A stretch of 5,067 nucleotides of DNA, taken from Actinomycetes bacterium. GTDB taxonomy: Bacteria > Actinomycetota > Actinomycetes > Actinomycetales > Dermatophilaceae. This document shows, in pieces, positions 1-5,067 of the stretch; the first letter of the stretch is position 1; every line of letters starts with the position of its first letter. The notes below the pieces were generated by a model, which saw nothing but the letters and a program-made list of their open reading frames with translations, ran no database searches and was not told the origin of the DNA. Location: contig JAEWFB010000494.1 in the NCBI GenBank assembly GCA_023389095.1, positions 1 through 5,067 on the forward strand. The letters are read 5' to 3'. Made by a program: the position numbers and the translations under genes.

Positions 1-95
1 GCGGCGGCCATTCCCGTGGAGGCCGCCATGAACTGGCGGCGGTTGAGGCCGAGGCCCTTGGCGAGCTTCAGCGGCTTGACGTCGTTGTCGTGCAT
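1..95 (-). CDS. Tat-exported protein of unknown function, N-terminal fragment
   Basis: Only the first 31 codons are in the window; the gene continues past the left edge. The visible peptide starts MHDNDVKPLKLAKGLGLNRR and continues QFMAASTGMAA. It has a charged n-region, a twin-arginine motif N-R-R-Q-F-M at residues 18-23 and the start of an Ala-rich hydrophobic stretch, which is the layout of a Tat signal peptide. The ATG is supported by an AAGGAG nine bases upstream. The gene lies 95 bases downstream of the Gfo/Idh gene on the same strand, so it is probably the next gene of the sugar operon. Tat export implies a protein that folds, often with a cofactor, before crossing the membrane. In sugar clusters such proteins include secreted hydrolases, TIM-barrel isomerase-like proteins, ThuA-like proteins and dehydrogenases, but nothing visible here chooses between them. 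The start and Tat leader are fairly sure; the function is unknown. Confidence 0.75.
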   Translation of the reverse strand, partial: MHDNDVKPLKLAKGLGLNRRQFMAASTGMAA

Positions 96-104
96 GTGAG
101 GGTG

Positions 105-110
105 CTCCTT
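105..110 (-). promoter_or_regulatory. Shine-Dalgarno site of the Tat-leader gene
   Basis: On the minus strand AAGGAG lies nine bases upstream of the ATG at 95-93. It fixes the start of a gene of which only 31 codons are visible, and it supports this fragment being a real gene rather than a chance frame. A second SD-like AAAGGAG lies further upstream, at 161-167, but no ATG, GTG or TTG follows it at a suitable distance. Confidence 0.7.
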
Positions 111-190
111 CGGGGTGTGACAGAGACGGTGGTGCGGGGGACTCTGACCGGAACTCCTTTCAGGGCGACGAGGTGGTTGACCCCCGCGGG

Positions 191-1372
191 TCAGGAGAAA
201 GCGGGAGATGCCGTGCGGGCCCCGACGATCGGGGTCCAGGACCCCTCGCGCTCCGCACTCGCCTCGACGGCCGACAGGATCCGCTGGACCTGGAGCCCGT
301 CGGTGAACGAGGGCCGCGGGTCGGCGCCCGCGGCGACGGCGGTGAGGAAGTCCACCGCCTGGTGGGTGAAGCCGTGCTCGTAGCCGAGCACGTGGCCGGG
401 CGGCCACCAGGCCGCCACCCACGGGTGGTCGGCCTCGGTGACGAGTACCCGGGTGAAGCCCGCGTCGCGGGGGGGCGCGTCGTTGTCGAAGACGTGCAGC
501 ACGTTCATGTCCTCGAAGTCGAAGGCGATCGACCCCCGGGTTCCGTTGATCTCCAAACGGATCGCGTTCTTGCGACCGGTGGCGAACCGCGTCGCCTCGA
601 ACGTGGCGAGGGCTCCGCCGGACATCCGCGACACGAAGACCGCGGCGTCGTCGACGGTCACGGCCCCCAGCGCACCCGCCCCGGGCGCCGGCCGCTCGCG
701 CACGAAGGTCTCGGTCAGGGCCGACACCCCCGTCAGCGTCTCCCCCGTGACGTGTTGCGCGAGGTCGACGATGTGCGCCCCGATGTCACCGAGCGCCCCG
801 GACCCGGCGCGGTCCTTCTGGAGGCGCCAGGTCAGCGGCGACTCGGGGTCGGTGAGCCAGTCCTGCAGGTAGGCGCCGCGCACGTGCAGCACCCGCCCGA
901 TGCGTCCCTCGGCGACCAGCTGGCGCGCGTACGCGACGGCCGGGACGCGTCGGTAGGTGAACCCGACCATCGAGCGCACGCCGCGGGCCCGGGCCTGCTC
1001 GGCGGCCGCGGCCATGGCCTCGGCCTCCTCGACGCTGTTGGCGAGCGGCTTCTCGCACAGGACGTGCTTGCCCGCCTCGAGGGCGGCGAGCGCGATCTCG
1101 GCGTGCGTGTCGCCGGGCGTGCAGATGTCGATGACGTCGATGTCGTCCCGCTCGAGCAGCCGCCGCCAGTCGGTCTCGACGTCGGCCCAGCCGAACCGGT
1201 CGGCCGTGTCGCGGGCCGCCGACGCGTTGCGCCCGGCCACCGCGACGAGGCGCGGCTCGACCGGCACGTCGAAGTAGCTGCGGGCGTTGCGCCAGGCCTG
1301 CGAGTGGGCGCGGCCCATGAAGGCGTAGCCGATCATCCCGACTCCGAGGGTGGGCTTGCTGGGTGTGGTCAT
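191..1372 (-). CDS. Gfo/Idh/MocA family NAD(P)-dependent sugar oxidoreductase, levoglucosan-dehydrogenase-like
   Basis: Encodes a 393-residue cytoplasmic dehydrogenase of usual family length, with no signal peptide. The N-terminal Rossmann domain (about residues 8-130) carries the dinucleotide-binding turn G-M-I-G-Y-A-F-M-G at 12-20 and the family signature C-E-K-P-L at 106-110. The C-terminal substrate domain holds G-D-I-G-A-H at 195-200. By family knowledge K108, D196 and H200 would be the catalytic Lys-Asp-His set that oxidises a sugar hydroxyl to a ketone. Segments such as Y-L-Q-D-W (168-172), the S-P-L-T-W-R-L-Q-K run (178-186) and S-G-A-L-G-D-I (191-197) closely match my memory of levoglucosan dehydrogenase. 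That suggests a 3-dehydrogenase acting on a pyranose or anhydrosugar; it is an inference from recall, not a search. The start is an ATG with GAGGA five bases upstream. It follows the binding-protein gene after a 133-base gap containing a strong stem-loop. Inositol or other polyol dehydrogenase activity is the main alternative. Confidence 0.93.
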   Translation of the reverse strand: MTTPSKPTLGVGMIGYAFMGRAHSQAWRNARSYFDVPVEPRLVAVAGRNASAARDTADRFGWADVETDWRRLLERDDIDVIDICTPGDTHAEIALAALEAGKHVLCEKPLANSVEEAEAMAAAAEQARARGVRSMVGFTYRRVPAVAYARQLVAEGRIGRVLHVRGAYLQDWLTDPESPLTWRLQKDRAGSGALGDIGAHIVDLAQHVTGETLTGVSALTETFVRERPAPGAGALGAVTVDDAAVFVSRMSGGALATFEATRFATGRKNAIRLEINGTRGSIAFDFEDMNVLHVFDNDAPPRDAGFTRVLVTEADHPWVAAWWPPGHVLGYEHGFTHQAVDFLTAVAAGADPRPSFTDGLQVQRILSAVEASAEREGSWTPIVGARTASPAFS

Positions 1373-1461
1373 TGACGTCCTCGCATCCGAACGTGGTGGT
1401 CGTGCTGGCAGGTCGGCAGGGCGGCGCGGCGCACTCGTGGCGGCCGCGCCCGGCCCGGGGG

Positions 1462-1501
1462 TCGGCGCCCGCGCTGCGGCGTGTGACAGCGCGGGCGCCG
1501 A
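1462..1501 (-). terminator. Perfect 15-bp stem-loop between the binding-protein and oxidoreductase genes
   Basis: The arms 1462-1476 (TCGGCGCCCGCGCTG) and 1487-1501 (CAGCGCGGGCGCCGA) are perfect reverse complements around a 10-base loop. The hairpin begins only four bases after the stop codon of the substrate-binding protein. No U-tract follows on the minus strand, so it is not a classical intrinsic terminator. Actinobacteria often use U-less hairpins, and 3' stem-loops after binding-protein genes commonly protect the upstream mRNA while letting some transcription through. I infer partial termination or mRNA stabilisation that raises binding-protein expression relative to the downstream oxidoreductase. 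The structure is certain at the sequence level; the role is inferred. Confidence 0.55.
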
Positions 1502-1505
1502 GCCG

Positions 1506-2564
1506 TCAGGACTCGAAGCCGAGCGGCAGGTACTGGGCGACGTTCGCCTTGGTCACCACGGGGGCGTTGAGGACGATGCGCCGCGGCACCTCGACCTGGA
1601 CGAGGTCGCTGATGCCCTTGCCCTGCGCGATGAGGCGCGCGAGCTTGACGCCGTCGGCCGCCTGCGTGGGCGGGTAGAGGACCGTGGCCTCCATCTTGCC
1701 CTCCTGGATCCAGCGCATGGCGTTCGCCGAGCCGGCGCCGCCGATGAAGGCCATCTCGTGGCGGTTGGCCTGGTCGAGGGCGGCCATGACGCCGACACCC
1801 TGGTCGTCGTCGTGGTTCCAGAGGATGTCGATCTTCGGGGCGGCCTGGAGCAGGTTGGACATCTGCTTCTCGCCCGACTCGACGGTGAACTCGGCCGCGA
1901 CGCGGTTGTCGACGGTCTGGTTGCACGCCTTGAGGGCGTCGGCGAAGCCCTTGCTGCGGTCCTGGGTCAGCGGCAGCGAGTCGATGCCGGCGATCTCGGC
2001 GATGACCGGGTTGGAGAGGTTCTTGTCCTTGACGAGCTTGCACGCGTACGTGCCGGCCGAGACGCCCATGCCGTAGTTGTCGCCGAGGACGGTCGCGCGG
2101 GCGGCGAACGGGCTGGAGAACTCGCGGTCGACGTTGATGACCGGGATGCCGGCGTCCATCGCCTTGGTCGCGACGTCGGTGAGGGCGGCGCCGTCGGTCG
2201 GCAGCAGCACGATGGCGTCGACCTTGTCGTTGATGAAGGTCTCGATCTGGCTGATCTGCTGCGAGGCGTCGTTGGTGCCCTCGGCGACCTTGAGGTCGAC
2301 GTCGCTGAACTTCTTGGCCTCGGCCTGCGCGGCGCTGTTGATGGCGCCGAGCCAGCCGTGGTCGGCCGCGGGGCCCGAGAAGCCGATGACGACCTTCTTG
2401 CCCGGGGCGTCGTTGTCGCTCGCGGCGTTGCCACCGGCCTGCTGGGTCGAGGCCGCCGGGCTCGTGGCCGGGTCGTTGCTCGTGCAGCCGGCGGCGATGA
2501 GGGCGGCGCTCATGGCGATCGCCGCGGCGGCGACGCGCTTGGTGGTACGAGGTGATGCGGACAC
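1506..2564 (-). CDS. Sugar ABC transporter substrate-binding lipoprotein (RbsB-like, Periplasmic_binding_4)
   Basis: Encodes a 352-residue extracytoplasmic solute receptor. Residues 1-26 form a lipoprotein signal peptide with basic K9-R10, a hydrophobic Ala-rich core and L-I-A-A-G-C ending at Cys27, the likely lipidated residue. A Ser/Ala/Asn-rich linker (about 28-55) leads into the two-lobed sugar-binding fold (about 56-345). Family landmarks are K-V-V-I-G-F-S (57-63), D-A-I-V-L-L-P (116-122), V-I-N-V-D-R-E (142-148) and Q-D-R-S-K-G-F (201-207), matching the D-R pair and the later Arg that grip sugars in RbsB-type proteins. W-N-H-D-D-D (249-254) stands at the usual Asn position. The last conserved pocket positions differ: I-G-G-A-G-S (274-279) replaces the usual G-F-D-G, and V-L-Y-P (295-298) lacks the usual Gln. 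The start is GTG with AGGAG five bases upstream. The ligand is probably a sugar or cyclitol but cannot be named. Confidence 0.93.
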   Translation of the reverse strand: MSASPRTTKRVAAAAIAMSAALIAAGCTSNDPATSPAASTQQAGGNAASDNDAPGKKVVIGFSGPAADHGWLGAINSAAQAEAKKFSDVDLKVAEGTNDASQQISQIETFINDKVDAIVLLPTDGAALTDVATKAMDAGIPVINVDREFSSPFAARATVLGDNYGMGVSAGTYACKLVKDKNLSNPVIAEIAGIDSLPLTQDRSKGFADALKACNQTVDNRVAAEFTVESGEKQMSNLLQAAPKIDILWNHDDDQGVGVMAALDQANRHEMAFIGGAGSANAMRWIQEGKMEATVLYPPTQAADGVKLARLIAQGKGISDLVQVEVPRRIVLNAPVVTKANVAQYLPLGFES

Positions 2565-2569
2565 GCTGA

Positions 2570-2574
2570 CTCCT
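2570..2574 (-). promoter_or_regulatory. Shine-Dalgarno site deciding the GTG start of the binding protein
   Basis: AGGAG on the minus strand lies five bases before the GTG at 2564-2562. No ATG lies at this position, and the GTG places a proper lipoprotein signal peptide at the N-terminus, so this site together with the leader settles the start. Confidence 0.7.
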
Positions 2575-2607
2575 ATGTGAGCAGTGTTGAGGGTGTGAGT
2601 TGCCGTG

Positions 2608-2629
2608 CGACCCGGTGGCCCCGGGGTCG
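2608..2629 (-). repeat. Inverted repeat in the permease to binding-protein gap
   Basis: Read on the minus strand, CGACCCCGG and CCGGGTCG can pair as eight base pairs with one bulged C around a five-base loop (GGCCA). It lies 44 bases upstream of the GTG start. It could be a hairpin in the leader of the binding-protein gene or an operator half-site pair. In DNA this GC-rich, eight-bp imperfect stems arise by chance, so the role is uncertain. Confidence 0.35.
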
Positions 2630-2661
2630 TGCTGTGGGTTCCCCTGCGGTGCGGTGCGATC

Positions 2662-2684
2662 CGTCCGGCCGGCGAGACCGGACG
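2662..2684 (-). repeat. 7-bp inverted repeat downstream of the permease gene
   Basis: CGTCCGG (2662-2668) and CCGGACG (2678-2684) are perfect reverse complements around a nine-base loop. On the transcript the hairpin falls about 22 bases after the permease stop codon. It has no U-tract. It could be a weak attenuator or processing site between the permease and binding-protein messages, or chance pairing. No clear -10/-35 pair was found in the 142-base gap (2565-2706). Confidence 0.35.
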
Positions 2685-2706
2685 TGGTCGGTCGACGTGG
2701 CTGGCG

Positions 2707-3789
2707 CTAGGTCGACCTGGTGCGGGAGACCCGCTGCTGGAGCAGGACGGCGGCGACGATGATGGCCCCCTTGGCCACCGCCTGCGTCGAGGTGTCGACG
2801 TTGTTCAGGGTGAACACGTTGCCCAGCGTCGTGAAGATGAGGACGCCGAGGATGGTGCCGACGATGGTGCCGCGGCCGCCGGACAGGAGCGTGCCGCCGA
2901 TGACGACCGCCGCGATGGCGTCCAGCTCGTAGAGCTGGCCGTGGGTCGAGGTGCCCGTGGTGGTGCGGGCCATGAGCATGACCGCCGCGATGCCGCAGGC
3001 GACCCCGAGCAGGATGTAGAGGTACATCGTGTGGCGCTGGACGCGGATGCCGGCGAGGCGGGCGGCCTCGGCGTTGCCGCCGATGGCCAGGGTGCGGCGT
3101 CCGAAGGTCGTGCGGTTGAGCAGGATCCAGCCGATGACGGAGACGACGGCGAACATGATGACGAGGACCGGTACGCCGAGGACGCTGCCGCCGAAGAACT
3201 CGACGAACCCGCGCTCACGGACGATCTGGGTCCGCCGCTTGGCGATGATCTCGGCGAGCCCGCGCGCGGCGGCCAGCATGGCGAGGGTGACGATGAAGGG
3301 GGCTATCCGCCCGTAGGCCACGAGCACGCCGTTGACGAGACCGCACCCGGCTCCGACGGCGAGGGCCGCGAAGACCATGACGATCCAGTGGGTGTTCGCC
3401 GCCATGGTCTGGGTGGCGACCGTCGTGGCCCACACCGACGACAGGGCCACGATCGCGCCGACCGACAGGTCGATGCCGCCACCGGAGATGACGAAGGTCA
3501 TGCCGACGCTGACGACGCCGATGACCGAGCCGAGGCGCAGGATCGTCAGCGCGTTCTCGGGGCTGGCGAACCGGTCGCCGGCGGTGACGATCCCGACGAC
3601 GACGAGCAGCAGGAGGGCGAGGACGAGCCCCGCGTTGCGGCCGGCCGGCCCGGAGAGGAGACCGGCCAGGCCCGCACCCGACCGCGACGGCGCGCCGCCG
3701 ACGGCGGGTCCACCCTTCGGCTCGTCCGGGCCCGCCTCGGACCCGGGCGCTCCCGGCGTCTGGTCGGCCTTCGTGACGTCGGCGCTCAT
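2707..3789 (-). CDS. Sugar ABC transporter permease (RbsC-like, BPD_transp_2)
   Basis: Encodes a 360-residue inner-membrane permease that forms the translocation channel, presumably as a homodimer on the tandem ATPase. The first 50 or so residues are hydrophilic and rich in Gly, Pro and Ala, so probably disordered and cytoplasmic. Hydrophobic segments follow at about 53-70, 88-103, 109-125, 135-160, 163-176, 203-224, 256-273, 290-303, 307-325 and 340-350, some of which may merge. Diagnostic motifs are S-G-G-G-I-D-L-S-V-G (102-111), the cytoplasmic loop G-R-R-T-L-A-I-G-G-N with E-A-A-R-L-A-G-I after it (230-248), and Y-E-L-D-A-I-A-A-V-V-I-G-G-T (287-300) followed by L-S-G-G-R-G-T. The ATG overlaps the upstream ATPase stop as ATGA, and AAGGGAG lies seven bases before it, so translation is probably coupled. 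The sugar transported cannot be read from the permease. Only the long N-terminal tail is unusual. Confidence 0.94.
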   Translation of the reverse strand: MSADVTKADQTPGAPGSEAGPDEPKGGPAVGGAPSRSGAGLAGLLSGPAGRNAGLVLALLLLVVVGIVTAGDRFASPENALTILRLGSVIGVVSVGMTFVISGGGIDLSVGAIVALSSVWATTVATQTMAANTHWIVMVFAALAVGAGCGLVNGVLVAYGRIAPFIVTLAMLAAARGLAEIIAKRRTQIVRERGFVEFFGGSVLGVPVLVIMFAVVSVIGWILLNRTTFGRRTLAIGGNAEAARLAGIRVQRHTMYLYILLGVACGIAAVMLMARTTTGTSTHGQLYELDAIAAVVIGGTLLSGGRGTIVGTILGVLIFTTLGNVFTLNNVDTSTQAVAKGAIIVAAVLLQQRVSRTRST

Positions 3790-5067
3790 GCCGCGTCTCC
3801 CTTCAGGATGATGTCGAGGACGGCGTGCTCGTCGAGCTCGGCGGCCGGTCCCTCGTGGCGGACGGTGCGGTCGGCGAGGACCAGCACCCGGTTGGACAGC
3901 CCGAGCACCTCGGGGATCTCGCTGCTGACGACGACGACGGCCACGCCCTGCTCGGTGAGGCGACGCACGAGCGCGTAGATCTCGGAGCGGGCGCCGACGT
4001 CGACGCCGCGGGTCGGCTCGTCGAGGAGCAGGACGCGGCAGCCGCGGAGCAGCCACCGGGCGAGGACGACCTTCTGCTGGTTGCCGCCCGACAGCGTCCG
4101 CGACTCGCGGTGCACGCCGCGCGGCCGGACGTCGAGGGACTCCATGAGCTCCTCGGCCGCGGCCACCTCGGCGTCGCCGTCGAGCAGGCCGCCCCGGGAG
4201 AACCGCGGGAGCGTGGCGAGGCTGATGTTCGAGGCGAGGCTCGCCCCGAGCACGAGCGCCTGGCTCTTGCGCTCCTCGGGGCACAGGCCGATGCCGGCGG
4301 CGACGGCGGCCGGCACCGAGCCGCCCCGGACCGGTTTGCCGTCGACGAGGACCCGGCCGCTGGTGGCGCGGCGTGCGCCGAAGATCGTCTCGACGATCTC
4401 GGAGCGGCCGGAGCCGACGAGACCCGCGAGGCCGACGACCTCCCCGGGGCGGACGTCGAAGCTGACGTCGGCGAACTCGCCCGTGCGCGAGAGCCCCTCG
4501 ACGCGCAGCAGCGGCTCGGCGTCGGCGACCGGCGGTTTGTCGGGGAAGACGTACTCGATGGAGCGGCCGGTCATGAGCCGGATCAGCTCCTGGGTGCCGG
4601 TCTGCTCGGCGTCGAGTCCGGTGGCGACGGTGCGGCCGTCCTTGAGGACCGTGACGCGGTCGCCGATCTCGCGGATCTCCTCGAGGCGGTGGGAGATGTA
4701 GACGACGGCGACGCCCTGGGCGGTGACCTCGCGGATGACGGCGAAGAGCTGCTCGACCTCGCCGGCGTCGAGGACCGCCGACGGCTCGTCCATGATGATG
4801 AGGCGGGCGTCGCGCGACAGGGCGCGGGCCATGCTGACGATCTGGCACGACGCGGCCGAGAGGGTGCCCACCTCGGTCGACGGGGAGATCTCGCGGTGGC
4901 CGAGGCGGGCGAGCAGCGCGGCGGCGCCACGGCGGGCCGCGGTGCGCTGGGAGAACCCGAAGCGCGTCGGCTCGTGCCCGAGGTAGATGTTCTCGGCGAC
5001 GGTGAGGCCCTCGACGAGGTCGAGCTCCTGGTACATCGTCGCGACGCCGAGGTCCATGGCGGCCTGC
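3786..5067 (-). CDS. Sugar ABC transporter ATP-binding protein, tandem NBD (RbsA/MglA-like), 5' end outside the window
   Basis: Energises the permease by ATP hydrolysis at the cytoplasmic face. About 426 C-terminal residues are visible of an expected 500 or so; the first Walker A lies beyond the right edge. Residues are counted from the internal Met at 5057. NBD1 shows the Q-loop M-Y-Q-E-L (8-12), an altered signature L-S-A-A-S (66-70), Walker B L-I-I-M-D-E-P (86-92) and H-loop His123. NBD2 shows a degenerate Walker A, G-L-V-G-S-G-R-S (212-219) with Arg for Lys, then C-P-E-E-R-K (259-264), a full signature L-S-G-G-N (322-326), Walker B L-L-L-D-E-P (343-348), and Ser-Ser378-379 where the H-loop His would be. 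The two-domain layout with weak NBD2 nucleotide residues is typical of carbohydrate ABC ATPases of this class. The true start is not visible, and the Met at 5057 is internal. The stop overlaps the permease ATG by four bases. Confidence 0.94.
   Translation of the reverse strand, partial: QAAMDLGVATMYQELDLVEGLTVAENIYLGHEPTRFGFSQRTAARRGAAALLARLGHREISPSTEVGTLSAASCQIVSMARALSRDARLIIMDEPSAVLDAGEVEQLFAVIREVTAQGVAVVYISHRLEEIREIGDRVTVLKDGRTVATGLDAEQTGTQELIRLMTGRSIEYVFPDKPPVADAEPLLRVEGLSRTGEFADVSFDVRPGEVVGLAGLVGSGRSEIVETIFGARRATSGRVLVDGKPVRGGSVPAAVAAGIGLCPEERKSQALVLGASLASNISLATLPRFSRGGLLDGDAEVAAAEELMESLDVRPRGVHRESRTLSGGNQQKVVLARWLLRGCRVLLLDEPTRGVDVGARSEIYALVRRLTEQGVAVVVVSSEIPEVLGLSNRVLVLADRTVRHEGPAAELDEHAVLDIILKGDAA
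3797..3803 (-). promoter_or_regulatory. Shine-Dalgarno site of the permease inside the ATPase 3' end
   Basis: AAGGGAG on the minus strand sits in the last codons of the ATPase gene, seven bases before the permease ATG (3789-3787). Together with the ATGA stop/start overlap it fixes the permease start and points to coupled translation of the two subunits. It also rules out the much longer upstream extension of the permease frame, which only reads antiphase through the ATPase gene. Confidence 0.75.

Noticed and set aside
121..146. Possible CAGAG/CTCTG stem in the gap between the oxidoreductase and Tat-leader genes
   Set aside because: Only five base pairs around a 16-base loop; too weak to call a terminator or operator. 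No promoter-like pair was seen in this gap either.
217..237. Hairpin CCCCGA-CGA-TCGGGG near the 3' end of the oxidoreductase gene
   Set aside because: The stem is only six perfect base pairs, lies inside coding sequence about 27 bases before the stop codon and has no U-tract. It is not distinguishable from chance in this composition.
173..1375. 400-codon plus-strand open frame opposite the oxidoreductase gene
   Set aside because: It is antisense to a gene with clear family motifs. Its product is an Arg/Gly/Val/Asp-rich run with no recognisable fold. Such stop-free antisense frames are expected when the coding strand has strong G/C third-position bias.
1438..1460. Palindromic GC clusters (GCGGCCGC at 1440-1447 and CCCGGG nearby) in the intergenic region
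   Set aside because: Short GC palindromes are expected often at this base composition, and they do not form an array or a recognisable operator.
1563..2434. Arg/Ser/Pro-rich minus-strand frames overlapping the binding-protein gene
   Set aside because: They are alternate-phase readings of the same GC-rich gene, with biased low-complexity products and no independent start signals.
1350..2555. 401-codon plus-strand open frame opposite the binding-protein gene
   Set aside because: It mirrors the binding-protein gene almost exactly, is low-complexity (Gly, Arg, Val, Asp, Leu) and spans the intergenic hairpin. It is a composition artefact.
2605..3978. 457-codon plus-strand open frame opposite the permease
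   Set aside because: The translation is mostly Asp/Gly/Arg/Glu repeats produced by reading GC-rich membrane-protein codons backwards. No motif or convincing start site supports it.
3790..4848. Upstream extension of the permease frame giving a 713-residue protein
   Set aside because: The added part is an Arg/Pro-rich out-of-frame reading of the ATPase gene. The ATG at 3789, its SD site and the ATGA overlap mark the real start.

Overview
The window is very GC-rich (about 70% by eye), with strong G/C bias at third codon positions, Shine-Dalgarno sites of the AGGAG type and a GTG start. This fits a high-GC actinobacterium; the genus cannot be fixed from the sequence. All supported genes lie on the minus strand, so the transcript reads from right to left.

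In order of transcription the genes are: (1) a tandem-domain sugar ABC ATPase of the RbsA/MglA type, cut off at the right edge before its first Walker A (3786-5067); (2) a BPD_transp_2 permease of the RbsC type, whose ATG overlaps the ATPase stop by 4 bases (2707-3789); (3) an RbsB-like lipoprotein that binds the substrate (1506-2564); (4) a cytoplasmic Gfo/Idh/MocA NAD(P)-dependent sugar oxidoreductase (191-1372), whose local sequence resembles levoglucosan dehydrogenase as I recall it; (5) the first 31 codons of a Tat-exported protein running off the left edge (1-95).

The layout is that of a carbohydrate uptake and catabolism operon. The lipoprotein captures a small sugar or sugar-like molecule outside the cell, the permease and ATPase import it, and the Gfo/Idh enzyme probably performs the first oxidation. 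The Tat protein may act on the substrate outside the membrane. The ATPase and permease are translationally coupled. The binding-protein gene stands apart, with a 142-bp gap upstream holding two modest inverted repeats and a 133-bp gap downstream holding a perfect 15-bp stem. This suggests its mRNA level is set separately from the rest.

No RNA gene, mobile element, CRISPR array or phage feature was seen. The long plus-strand open frames are antisense shadows of the minus-strand genes. Nothing here is a clearly new type of system. The points most worth following are the likely unusual sugar substrate, non-canonical residues in the binding-protein pocket, and the strong intercistronic stem-loop.
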